Assembly (NCBI GenBank): GCA_037176905.1
Contig: JBBBWG010032485.1
Location: forward strand, 1 to 42,059
DNA: 42,059 bases
Origin: Azolla pinnata
Lineage: Eukaryota > Streptophyta > Polypodiopsida > Salviniales > Salviniaceae
Reading direction: 5' to 3'
In this document: piece by piece, positions 36,201-42,059 of the stretch
Numbering within the stretch: position 1 is the first letter of the stretch
How the letters are laid out: every line of letters starts with the position of its first letter
The notes under the pieces: generated by a model
Databases searched by the model: none
The model's input: the letters and a program-made list of their open reading frames with translations, nothing else
Told to the model about the DNA's origin: nothing
Program-made: the position numbers and the translations under genes

Positions 36201-39200
36201 GCGTTTTGCTGTTGCTTCTCAGTAAGATTGGCCGAGGTTATATTTTCCACCTTTTGCAGTTCACATTCTCTGCTCTCTACTTCTCCCAAGTCTTTTATGT
36301 CCCTTCCACCACTGAGGTCAGCCTCTGGGGTTTCCTTGTCATTCGTTTTCTCAGTTACATCCTCCATACCGGTTTCACCGGTAACATACTTTTCAGGCAC
36401 TGTTTCTGTAATGTTAGGCACATTGTTGCTCTGCTCAAATGCTGTGGTTTGGTCTTGTGCTTCATTCTCTTCTATTGGAGTAGCTAAGGCTGCTACACCT
36501 TCCTCTTCTTTGATCTCAGGTTCAATGGCATTCGAGGAGACTGGAAGACTAGATTCTTCCTGGTCTGCGTCTATAGGATTGATTGAGGGTACATCATCCA
36601 GCTCTGGAATTTCACAATGAGTTTGCTCTGTGGTTGCTGGGGTATCTCCTTCTTTGCACTGTTTATCCTCAGGAATGGTGGAGACAACATCTCTCTGCTC
36701 TCGTATGTCACTTTTCCATGTGAATTGAGCCTCTTCGATGTCTTCATCAATCAGTTTTTTAGCAACATCCTCCACCTCTTGCTTCTGGGTTTCATCTTGA
36801 TTAAGATTCGATGAGGATACATGTTCCAGGTCCTGTATTTCTTTTTCACCACTTAGATGGGGCTGTGGGGTTTCGTTTGCATCTATGTTTTGAGTGAGTT
36901 CCTCCACCTCTTGTATTGTGGTTTCACCAGTCACATACCTGCCTGTAACCTCTTCTTTGTTTTGAGCCCCATTGGTTCCATGGTCAAATGTCGTGCTTTG
37001 CTCTTCTTCTTGATGGTCTTCTTTAGGATTAGCTATGGCCACATCTTCTTCTTCACTAATTTTAGGTTGATAGCTATTCAGAGATGATGGAGGGGTAGAG
37101 TCTTGGTGTTGCCCCTCTGTAAGATTAACTGAGTCTACATCCTCAACCTTTTGTAGTTCACATTCTCTGTTCTCTACGTGTCCAAAGTCTTGTGTCTCCC
37201 TTTCACCACTGAGGTCAACCTCTGGAGTTTTCTTTTCATATGTTATGTCAGTGACGTCCTCCACATCTTTTTTACAGGTTTCATGAGCGACTTGCTTGTC
37301 AGGCGTTTGTTTTGTAATGATAGCCATGTCATTACTCTGCGCAAATGCTATGGTTTCCTCCTCTGCTTGATTTTCTTTCCCAAGAGTAGCTAAGGCGACA
37401 CATTGCTCTTGTTTGATTTCAGATTCTATAGTAACCGAGAAGGCTGGGAAATTGGAATTTTCCTGCTGTGCATCTCTAGGATGGACCGCAAGGGCTGCAT
37501 CTTGTTCTGGATGGATTTCAGCTTGATAGCTATGCAGTGTTGATGGAGAGCTAGAGTCTTGCTGTTGCTCCGTTGTAGGATCGACTGAGGCTACATCCTG
37601 TACCTTTGACAGTTCACACTGTCTGCTGTCTACATGTCCCAAATCTTTTGTGTCCCTTTCACCACTGAGGTCGGCCACTGGGGAGTCCTTATCATCCGTC
37701 TTGTCCTTTACATCTTCCACTTCTTCTTTTTGGGTTTTATCCTGATTGAAAATTGGTGCCGGTACATTGCCGATGTCCTGTATTTCATTTCCCTCACTTA
37801 GCTTGGGATCTGGAGTTTCGTTAGCATCTGTTTTTTCAGTAAGATCCTCCACCTTTTGGATGGTGGTTTCACCAGCCACCTGGTAAGCATGCACCTCTTC
37901 GTTATTTTCAGCCAAGTTGGAGCCATGCTCAAATGCTGTGTTTTGCTCTTCTTTAGGTTTAGCAATGGGTGCCTCTTCCTCATCATGGAGTTCAGGTTGA
38001 TAGCTATTTAGTGGTGATTGAAGGCTAGAGTCTTGCTGTTGGTCCTCTGTAAGCTTGACTGAGGCTACATCCTCCAACTTTTGCCCTTCAAATTCTTTGC
38101 TGTCTACGTCTCCCAAATCTTTTCTGTCCTTTTCTTCACTGAGGACTGCCTCTGGGGTTTCTTTATCATCCCTTCTCTCACTTACAGCCTCCTCTATACA
38201 GTTTTCAACTGTAACATACTTGTCAGGTACATCTTCTGTATTTTTAGTCACATTGTTGCTCTGCAAAAATTCTGTTTTCTGTTCTTTGTCTTGATTCTCT
38301 TGTTTGGGAATAGCTAAGGCTACATCTTCATCATCTTTGATTTCAGGTTCACGGGTATACTCTGTTATGTCATTTACATCCTCGACATCTTGTCTACAGG
38401 TTTCACCTGTAACCTGCTCGTCACGCACATCTTGTGTAATTTCAGTCACATCGTTGCTTTGCTCAAATTCTGTTGTTTGCTCTTCGTCTTGATTCTCTTG
38501 TTTGGGAGTGACTAAGGCTACATCGTCCTCTGCTTTGATTTCAGGTTCATGTGTACTGGGGGAAGCCAGGCGATGAGACTCTTCCTGGTGTGCATCTATA
38601 GGACAGGCTGAGGCTACATCATCCAGTTCTGGAGTTTGAGATTCTGTTTGCTCTCCAGATACTGGGGTATCACCTTCTTCGCTCTGTTTATTTTTAGGAA
38701 TGGTGGCAGCTACGTCTCCCTGCACTTGTATGGCACTTTCACAGGTGAATTGAGCTTCTACGATGTCTTCATCTGTCAGTTTTTTACCAGCACTGCCCAC
38801 CTCTTGTTTCTGGGTTCCACTTTGATCATGAATGGCTGAGGATACATCTTCTAGTTTCTGTATTTCTTTTTCAGCACTTAGCTCAAGCTGGGGGAGATTG
38901 TTAGATTCTGTTTTTTCAGTGGGATCCTCCACCTCTGGTACCGCAGTTTCAACAGGCACATACCTGGCAGGCACCTCTTCTTGGTTTTTAGCTTCATCGT
39001 TGCTGTGGTCAAATACTGGTCTTTGCTCTTCTTCTTGATGCTCTTCTTCAGGATTAGATATAGATACATCTTCCTCTAAGCTGATTTCAGGTTGATAGGA
39101 ATTCAGTGATGATGGAGGACTAGAGTCTTGCTGTTTTTCATCTGAAAGATGAAGTGAGGCTACATCCTCGAGCTTTTGCAGTTCACATTCCCTGCTTTCA

Positions 39201-42059
39201 GCATCTTCCAAGGCTTGTGTCTCCTTTTCACCAGTGAGGTCAGTCTCTAGAGGGTTCTTATCATCCGTTTTCTCAGTGTCATCTTCCACATCTTTTATAC
39301 AGGTTTCATGTGCAACTTGCTTGTCAGGCACCTGTTCTGTAATGTTAGCCACATTGTCACTGTGCTCCAATGCTGTGGTTTCCTCTTCTGCTTGATTCCC
39401 TTCCCTAGGAGTAGCTAAGGCTACACCTTCCACTTCTTTGATTTCAGGCTCATCAGTATTTGAGAATGTGGGGAGATTAGATTCATCCTGCTGTGTATCA
39501 TTAGGATTGATAGCAAGGGCGATGTCTTCGTCTTCTTGGAGTTCAGGATTATAGCTATTTGGTGATGATTGAAGGGTAGAGTCTAGCTGTTGCTCTTCTG
39601 TAGGATTGATTGAGGCTAGATTGTCTACCTCTGCCAAGCCTTTTGTGTGATTTTCTGGACTGAGGTCTGCAGCTGGGGTTTCCTTATCATGTGTTGTGTC
39701 ACATTTATCCTCGACATCTTGTATGTAGGTTTCACCTGTAACGTGCTTGTCAGGCACATCTTCTTGATGCTCTTCTTTAGGATTAGCTGTGGATACATGT
39801 TCCTCTTCGGTTATTTCAGGTTGGTAGGTATTCAGTGATGATGGAGGAGTAGAGTGTTGCTGTGTATCCTCTGAAAGATTAAGTGAGGCTACATCCTCGA
39901 GCTTTTGCAGTTCATATTCCGTGCTGTCAATATCTTCCAGGGTTTGTGTCTCCTTTTCACCAGTGAGATCAGTCCCTGGAGCGTTCTTATCATCGGTTTT
40001 CTCAGTGTTATCCTCCACATCTTTTATGCAGGTTTCATGCGCAACTTGCTTGTCAGGCACCTGTTCTCTAATGTTAGCCACATTGTCGCTGTGCTCCAAT
40101 GCTGTGATTTCCTCTTCTGCTTGATTCCCTTCCCTAGGAGTAGCTAAGGCGACACTTTCCTCTTCTTTGATTTCAGGCTCATCAGTATTTGAGAATGTGG
40201 GGAGATTAGATTCATCCTGCTGTGTATCATTAGGATTGATAGCAAGGGCGATGTCTTCGTCTTCTTGGAGTTCAGGATTATAGCTATTTGGTGATGATTG
40301 AAGGGTAGAGTCTAGCTGTTGCTCTTCTGTAGGATTGATTGAGGCTAGATTGTCTACCTCTGCCAAGTCTTTTATGTCATTTTCTGGACTGAGGTCTGCA
40401 GCTGGGGTTTCCTTATTGTGTGTTGTGTAACATTTATCCGCGACATCTTGTATGTAGGTTTCACCCGTAACATGCTTGTCAGGCACATCTTCTTGACGCT
40501 CTTCTTTAGGATTAGCTATGGATACATGTTCCTCTTCCGTTATTTCAGGTTGGTAGGTATTCAGTGATGATAGAGTAGAATCTTGCTGTGTATCCTCTGA
40601 AAGATTAAGTGAGGCAACATCCTCGAGCTTTCGCAGTTCAGATTCCCTGCTGTCAGCATCTTCCAGGGCTTGTATCTCCTTTTCACCAGTGAGATCAGTC
40701 TCTGGAGTGTTCTTATCATCAGTTTTGTCATTGTCATCCGGAACATCTTTTATACAGGTTTCATGAGCAACTTGCTTGTCAGGGTGCTGTTCTCTAATGT
40801 TAGCCACATTGTCGCTCTTCTCTAATGCTGCGGTTTCCTCTTGTGCTTGATTTGCCTCCCTGGGAGTAGGTAAGGCTACACTTTCCTTTTCTTTGATTTC
40901 AGGCTGATAAGTATTTGAGAATGTGGGGAGCTTAGATTTTTCCTGCTGGGTATCATGAGGATTGATAGCAAGGGTGGCATCTTCGTCTTCTTGGAGTTCA
41001 GGATTAGAGCTATTCTGTGACGTTTGAAGGGTAGAGTCTAGTTGTTGCTCTTCTGTAGGATTAACTGAGGCTTCACATTCTTTGCTGTCTACCTCTGCCA
41101 AGTCTTTTATGTGATTTTCTGGACTGAGGTCTGCAGCTGGGTTTTCCTTATCGTGTGTTGTATCACCTATATGCTCGACATCTTGTATGTAGGTTTCACC
41201 TGTAACGTGCTTGTCAGGCACATCTTCTTGATGCTCTTCTTTAGGATTGGCGGTGGATACATGTTCCTCTTCGGTTATTTCAGTTTGGTAGGTATTCAAT
41301 GATGATGGAGGGGTGGAGTCTTGCTGTGTATCCTCTGAAAGATTAAGTGAGGCTACATCCTCGAGCTTTCGCAGTTCAGATTCCCTGCTGTCAGCATCTT
41401 CCTGGGCTTGTGTCTCCTGTTCACCAGTGAGTTCAGTCCCTGGAGTGTTCTTATCATCCGTTTTCTCAGTGTCATCTTCGACATCTTTTATACAGGTTTC
41501 ATGAGCAACTTGCTTATCTGGCACCTGGTCTCTAATATTAGCTGCATTATCGCTCTTCTCCAATCCTGCGGTTTCCTCTTCTGCTTGATTCGTTTCCCTG
41601 GGAGTAGCTAAGGCTGCACCTTCCTCTTCTTTTATTTCAGGCTCATCAGTATTTGAGAATGTGGGGAGATTAGATTCTTCGTGCTGTGTATCATTAGGAT
41701 TGATAGCAAGGGCGATGTCTTCGTCTTCTTGGAGTTCAGGATTATAGCTATTTGGTGATGATTGAAGGGTAGAGTCTAGCTGTTGCTCTTCTGTAGGATT
41801 GATTGAGGCTAGATTGTCTACCTCTGCCAAGTTCCTTATGTCACTTTCTGGACTGAGATCTGCAGCTGGGGTTTCCTTATCGTGTGTTGTGTCAGATTTA
41901 TCCTTGACATCTTGTATGTAGGTTTCACCTGTAACGTGCTTGTCAGGCACATCTTCTTGACGTTCTTCTTTAGGATTAGCTATGGATACATGTTCCTCTT
42001 CGGTTATTTCAGGTTGGTAGGTATTCAGTGATGATGGAGGAGTAGAGTGTTGCTGTGTA
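27218..42059 (-). CDS. Giant acidic repeat protein, partial (5' end beyond the window)
   Basis: One minus-strand frame stays open for 14,842 bases, about 4,946 sense codons, and runs off the right edge. The first possible start (a GTG at 41,950) is internal to a repeat, so the true start lies outside. The product is very rich in Glu, Asp, Gln, Ser, Thr and Pro, almost free of Trp, with few Cys and no hydrophobic segment; it should be disordered and strongly acidic. It is built of diverged copies of a few modules. Typical phrases are SLNSYQPEI, EPEIKEEEGVALATP, VPDKYVTGETCIQDVEDVTE, LSGERDIKDLGDV, ECELQKVEDVASVNLTEEQQ and LNQDETQKQEVDDVAKKLND. The last ~600 residues are less repetitive and end FDLLPVHRK. 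I do not recognise the family. A scaffold, storage-like or decoy role would be guesswork. The absence of any stop over 14.8 kb argues strongly that it is or recently was translated. Confidence 0.85.
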   Translation of the reverse strand, partial: TQQHSTPPSSLNTYQPEITEEEHVSIANPKEERQEDVPDKHVTGETYIQDVKDKSDTTHDKETPAADLSPESDIRNLAEVDNLASINPTEEQQLDSTLQSSPNSYNPELQEDEDIALAINPNDTQHEESNLPTFSNTDEPEIKEEEGAALATPRETNQAEEETAGLEKSDNAANIRDQVPDKQVAHETCIKDVEDDTEKTDDKNTPGTELTGEQETQAQEDADSRESELRKLEDVASLNLSEDTQQDSTPPSSLNTYQTEITEEEHVSTANPKEEHQEDVPDKHVTGETYIQDVEHIGDTTHDKENPAADLSPENHIKDLAEVDSKECEASVNPTEEQQLDSTLQTSQNSSNPELQEDEDATLAINPHDTQQEKSKLPTFSNTYQPEIKEKESVALPTPREANQAQEETAALEKSDNVANIREQHPDKQVAHETCIKDVPDDNDKTDDKNTPETDLTGEKEIQALEDADSRESELRKLEDVASLNLSEDTQQDSTLSSLNTYQPEITEEEHVSIANPKEERQEDVPDKHVTGETYIQDVADKCYTTHNKETPAADLSPENDIKDLAEVDNLASINPTEEQQLDSTLQSSPNSYNPELQEDEDIALAINPNDTQQDESNLPTFSNTDEPEIKEEESVALATPREGNQAEEEITALEHSDNVANIREQVPDKQVAHETCIKDVEDNTEKTDDKNAPGTDLTGEKETQTLEDIDSTEYELQKLEDVASLNLSEDTQQHSTPPSSLNTYQPEITEEEHVSTANPKEEHQEDVPDKHVTGETYIQDVEDKCDTTHDKETPAADLSPENHTKGLAEVDNLASINPTEEQQLDSTLQSSPNSYNPELQEDEDIALAINPNDTQQDESNLPTFSNTDEPEIKEVEGVALATPREGNQAEEETTALEHSDNVANITEQVPDKQVAHETCIKDVEDDTEKTDDKNPLETDLTGEKETQALEDAESRECELQKLEDVASLHLSDEKQQDSSPPSSLNSYQPEISLEEDVSISNPEEEHQEEEQRPVFDHSNDEAKNQEEVPARYVPVETAVPEVEDPTEKTESNNLPQLELSAEKEIQKLEDVSSAIHDQSGTQKQEVGSAGKKLTDEDIVEAQFTCESAIQVQGDVAATIPKNKQSEEGDTPVSGEQTESQTPELDDVASACPIDAHQEESHRLASPSTHEPEIKAEDDVALVTPKQENQDEEQTTEFEQSNDVTEITQDVRDEQVTGETCRQDVEDVNDITEYTREPEIKDDEDVALAIPKQENQDKEQKTEFLQSNNVTKNTEDVPDKYVTVENCIEEAVSERRDDKETPEAVLSEEKDRKDLGDVDSKEFEGQKLEDVASVKLTEDQQQDSSLQSPLNSYQPELHDEEEAPIAKPKEEQNTAFEHGSNLAENNEEVHAYQVAGETTIQKVEDLTEKTDANETPDPKLSEGNEIQDIGNVPAPIFNQDKTQKEEVEDVKDKTDDKDSPVADLSGERDTKDLGHVDSRQCELSKVQDVASVDPTTEQQQDSSSPSTLHSYQAEIHPEQDAALAVHPRDAQQENSNFPAFSVTIESEIKQEQCVALATLGKENQAEEETIAFAQSNDMAIITKQTPDKQVAHETCKKDVEDVTDITYEKKTPEVDLSGERETQDFGHVENRECELQKVEDVDSVNLTEGQHQDSTPPSSLNSYQPKISEEEDVAIANPKEDHQEEEQSTTFDHGTNGAQNKEEVTGRYVTGETTIQEVEELTQNIDANETPQPHLSGEKEIQDLEHVSSSNLNQDETQKQEVEDVAKKLIDEDIEEAQFTWKSDIREQRDVVSTIPEDKQCKEGDTPATTEQTHCEIPELDDVPSINPIDADQEESSLPVSSNAIEPEIKEEEGVAALATPIEENEAQDQTTAFEQSNNVPNITETVPEKYVTGETGMEDVTEKTNDKETPEADLSGGRDIKDLGEVESRECELQKVENITSANLTEKQQQNASFPSSHNKPEIHKGKDIASPYEHSIDVAENKEEVPANYVAGETTIQGVEDLNENKESHKTSQPELSAESEIQELGDVSSATPNEDESQKQEVDDIAKKLNYEEIIEDQLASGSDVAFTTSEDKHHEEADTPASWEPKECEIPEVEDVASIKSKDAQLEKSNFLASSNTYEPEIKEEEGVALATPNEENQTEEKTTAFEQSNNVINTKEEVPEKYISHETCIQVVEDVSEKTDDKEIPDTDLGIERDIKDLGDVQGKECALQKMEEVALVNLTEEKQQDTTPPSSQNSYQTESSEEKDVTIANSEEEHEQEQQSTGFECSTDVDQSKKEVPTNYVPGESTIQEVEDLTENIDASVTPHPELNAEKETQDLGNVSTPNLNQDETQKEEVDDVAKKLNDEDIVQAQLTCDSDIKDLQEVASTTPAKDAEHKELILPSSLDTYERDIKQEEGLALATPKEENETKEQTAAFEQSTDVPTFTEELPDKYITAQTCIQDVRVVTQKTGDKDTPKAELSGERDITEFEDVESRECELQNVEDVASVNPTDEGPTVPSSLNSYQPEIHEDKHVAIANPKQEHQTEEQSTTFDQRTDVSQNKEKVPYVPGETTVQEEQNLTVETDPNVTSQPELSAEKEIKGLGDVSSAILNQDETHKEQVDDVAKKLKDEDIPEVQLTSERTIQKVEDISSTILEDKKHEEGDIPASQKPTECEIPELEYVASINPEDAQHEESNLLASSNTNEPEIKEEEGVALATPNEQNQAEDQTTEFKQSSNVPNITEEVPATHVTGETCIPAVEDVTEQTDEKQTPEAHLTGERRIKDLGDLESRESEQQKVKEVASVNLTKEQQQDSSFPSSLNSFQPEISEQEDVAIANPKDQHEVEEETTAFEQSSNVPKIIEELPAKYVTGETAIKDVEDVTEKAGDKESPEADLSDERDIKDSGDIDSRECEQQNVEDIASVKLTEEQQQDSSFQSSLRSYQPETHEEEDVAIAKPKEEQSTNFDHNTDVAENKEEVPASYVAAETTIQEVEDLTENIDAHDTPQTDQSAEKEIQDLGDVPPAILNQDETQNQEIDDVTKKWNNTLGAQHICESDIQELGDIASSIPEDKQNKGGNTPASQERIECQIPELEDVASINPKDAQQEEPNLLISSNSYEPEITKEEGVGLDIPNEAEEQTTEFEQSNNAAEITQEIPDKHVPGGTCTQDVEDVTEKKNDKETPEAELSGERDIKDLEDVSSTILKQDENPTHEVDLITRKLDDEETLEAELTGERNILDLGDVSSCAILKQEETQPPDVEDVNIKLDDKERLETELTSASDTQESVDNQESELQKVEHVASVNPREEQQQESGFPSSLHSCQPEINHEEDLAIANTKDENQEEEQTTEFQHSTDVAENNEEVPTNCVPDVKDLAEKTDDKETPQPELSGEKDIQNLGDVSSANLKQGEIQKKEVDDVTEKLNDEEILEPELTGESNIEELVDSDATIPEDKQYEEDNTPASGEKTVCEIREVQDVQEEETNLPTASNSYKPEIKEEGCVALAIPKEGQQTEEKTTTFEQSNDAAKIRPDKYVPSETCIQDVEKVTDKKDDTETPEADFGEIPIQESGDLSSAILKQDETQTQEVEDITKKLDDEEDQEAELTCESEIQELRTVASTITKDKQEEEANSPAFVDNTEYENHELQGVASVLPKVEQQQESNFTSSVNSYQPEIIQDKDVSLANPREAYQEKDQMTTLEHSNDAAENEEEVSATYVPGETYTQEVQHTTEQKEDKGTTQPELSGETDIQDLGDVSNSAILKQDEIQRPDIKDINKKQDDEEKQEAELTSESDLQELGYVVSTVSKTKQQEEDNTLAPVESRECELQKAEDVVSVHPREDQQQESILPSSLNSYQPFVQIPGVEVASINPKDAQQETPEADLSAETKKQDLEDVSSDIPKQDETQTQEVEDVTSKLEDEEILQAKLTSETDVQELGNVASTTTEDTQLEVAHIPASVENRECELQDIQELRDVSSAILKQDETHTQEVHDATKKQDDQEILETELTCENDIQELGNVVSTIPTDEQEVNAQAYVENREREHKEVEHVHSVFPIHQQQEESNYPASMNSCRPDIKEEETSAVASPKEELQEEEKTTAYELRGESDKEDLGAIASPIPKDEWHREANTATSINSNEHETQVENVRTPALEESDNVADYAGKVPEKCLTTENFIQEVEDITEKRDDREITEAELTSEYGKQALVDVVSAIPKDEQQVEEETPAFLNINKRKIQELKDVVLDVHRNEHQEEPNIAAGQKKVTEYTEKVPQTVSQMQEADEVSTKQENEEIPVAEVNKHWETETSDVSPQIEEVHNRITENKDEGQESDLKTRCAQPTELDDRGETEEPATDVESHILEIIGKEPEQRVLEEPETLEVLKHVPEVHSREIEDGYVNIGRVEDDDLSKQDHKTTDHDERKTLEQSYNVASVFTNLTTLENKQQDQETEAQKILVPLEVHTRETEDGYVNIEKEDNDEENISKEQQHKTLEETDSRYVPAELGSFDKETAKMTFLNEISAPDRDLHSKETEDGYVNIGKEEESDRSDDFRKQATRTNEQSDRTEPVNQIYDMKSPLHFTDQQQEDKEDSIYEKNKQELQFEHDEENATEGVQTVIKAYQENDIEEVGSKEIEDVNAKIGNEEEETNEETGAGDSSAILVYTGKEEKNDDTKKKPSEITDTVQPLLLTITTTNEEKEEDETKAAPETLVIQIEEKEALVFGKDHGDRRETEKQKTFHELDTMMTREHVPADEVENIAKVSTEEPNEEVEIPVSRAKNEIHERDVNEIQKVSLEPIGIAGRKPVRTPEEAKPSAAMHIDLEGGQRGQQNLEILKEIKLNNETKTQVELTEYDTPSVSNIDNELNNTVPISLGEEQHQKSTYSEKLEPSMLISPHRESIAATGDKDGIRSQEEQFYGIKTNLPQNIPIEGEHVESIRYQEETKILTRPNDEHHRTQSGEIDNRTSETNFDLLPVHRK
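28230..28990 (-). repeat. Three to four EDGYVNI repeats in the giant protein
   Basis: Near its C-terminal end the giant frame contains EIEDGYVNIGRVEDDD, ETEDGYVNIEKEDND and ETEDGYVNIGKEEESD at about 28,945-28,985, 28,720-28,760 and 28,525-28,565. A degraded fourth copy (EIEDVNAKIGNEEEE) lies near 28,230-28,262. They form a short-motif repeat family distinct from the large modules further right. Confidence 0.85.
29870..39120 (-). repeat. Diverged large-module repeats in the giant ORF
   Basis: The anchor encoding the SYQPEI-type phrase recurs near 39,088, 37,992, 37,528, 37,065, 36,170, 35,330, 34,530, 33,630, 33,270, 32,140, 31,100, 30,550 and 29,910. Spacing is irregular, mostly 0.8-1.1 kb with some shorter steps of ~360-550 bp, implying gain and loss of whole modules. 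Reading frame is kept through every copy despite marked sequence divergence. Confidence 0.85.
39734..42059 (-). repeat. Near-identical 729/735-bp tandem units in the giant ORF
   Basis: The anchor ACCTGTAACGTGCTTGTCAG (one variant differs at two bases) occurs at 39,734, 40,463, 41,198 and 41,927. The spacings are 729, 735 and 729 bp, all multiples of three. Each unit encodes about 243-245 residues running from VPDKHVTGETYIQDV through DLAEVDNLASINPTEEQQLD, NSYNPELQEDEDIALAINP, EPEIKEEE, VPDKQVAHETCIKDV and DLTGEKE to SLNTYQPEITEEEHVS. Long stretches are identical between units, so the array is young. It continues past the window edge. Confidence 0.95.

Noticed and set aside
27853..41611. Many 60-185-codon plus-strand frames antisense to the giant ORF
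   Set aside because: They recur at the repeat period as Ser/Cys/Phe/Leu-rich antisense readings of the modules; none has independent support.
41948..41950. GTG at 41,950 as start of the giant protein
   Set aside because: The frame is open upstream to the window edge and the position lies inside a repeated unit, so it is only the first NTG codon met, not a real start.
39734..42059. Regular repeats as a CRISPR-like or satellite array
   Set aside because: Units are ~730 bp and coding throughout, without short repeats and unique spacers, in a eukaryotic genome.

Overview
The window reads as nuclear DNA of a flowering plant, inferred from GT-AG introns inside two conserved plant housekeeping genes, plant telo-box motifs (AAACCCTAA), dense microsatellites and a decayed copia-like fragment. 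The GC-rich, microsatellite-bordered first gene is reminiscent of monocots or other early-branching angiosperms, but the species cannot be fixed from the sequence.

Layout. Bases 1-2,023 hold a simple-repeat cluster and a 469-codon low-complexity ORF (+) encoding a Pro/Arg/Glu-rich, probably nuclear protein that I do not recognise. Bases 2,024-12,000 are gene-poor: simple repeats, a 52-bp tandem array, two old ~110-bp direct duplications and a ~650-bp alternating purine-pyrimidine tract. Bases 12,081-16,469 carry a SAP30-like gene (AFR1/AFR2 family, Sin3-HDAC complex, +), rebuilt from six exons into a 241-aa protein. Bases 18,176-23,138 carry the AP-1 clathrin adaptor sigma subunit gene (-), rebuilt from seven exons into a 161-aa protein, with the ATG alone at the end of the first coding exon. 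The two genes converge across ~1.7 kb. Bases 23,139-27,217 are intergenic with a probable Ty1/copia reverse-transcriptase relic.

Bases 27,218-42,059 (-) are one uninterrupted reading frame of about 4,946 codons that is still open at the right edge. It encodes a giant, acidic, repeat-built, probably disordered protein. Its right-hand part consists of near-identical units of 729/735/729 bp, while the left-hand part consists of older, diverged modules and a unique C-terminus. It matches no family I know and is the most unusual object here.

The genes do not form a pathway. AFR acts in chromatin, AP1S in trans-Golgi/endosome trafficking, and the giant protein's role is unknown. No RNA gene, CRISPR array or operon was found.
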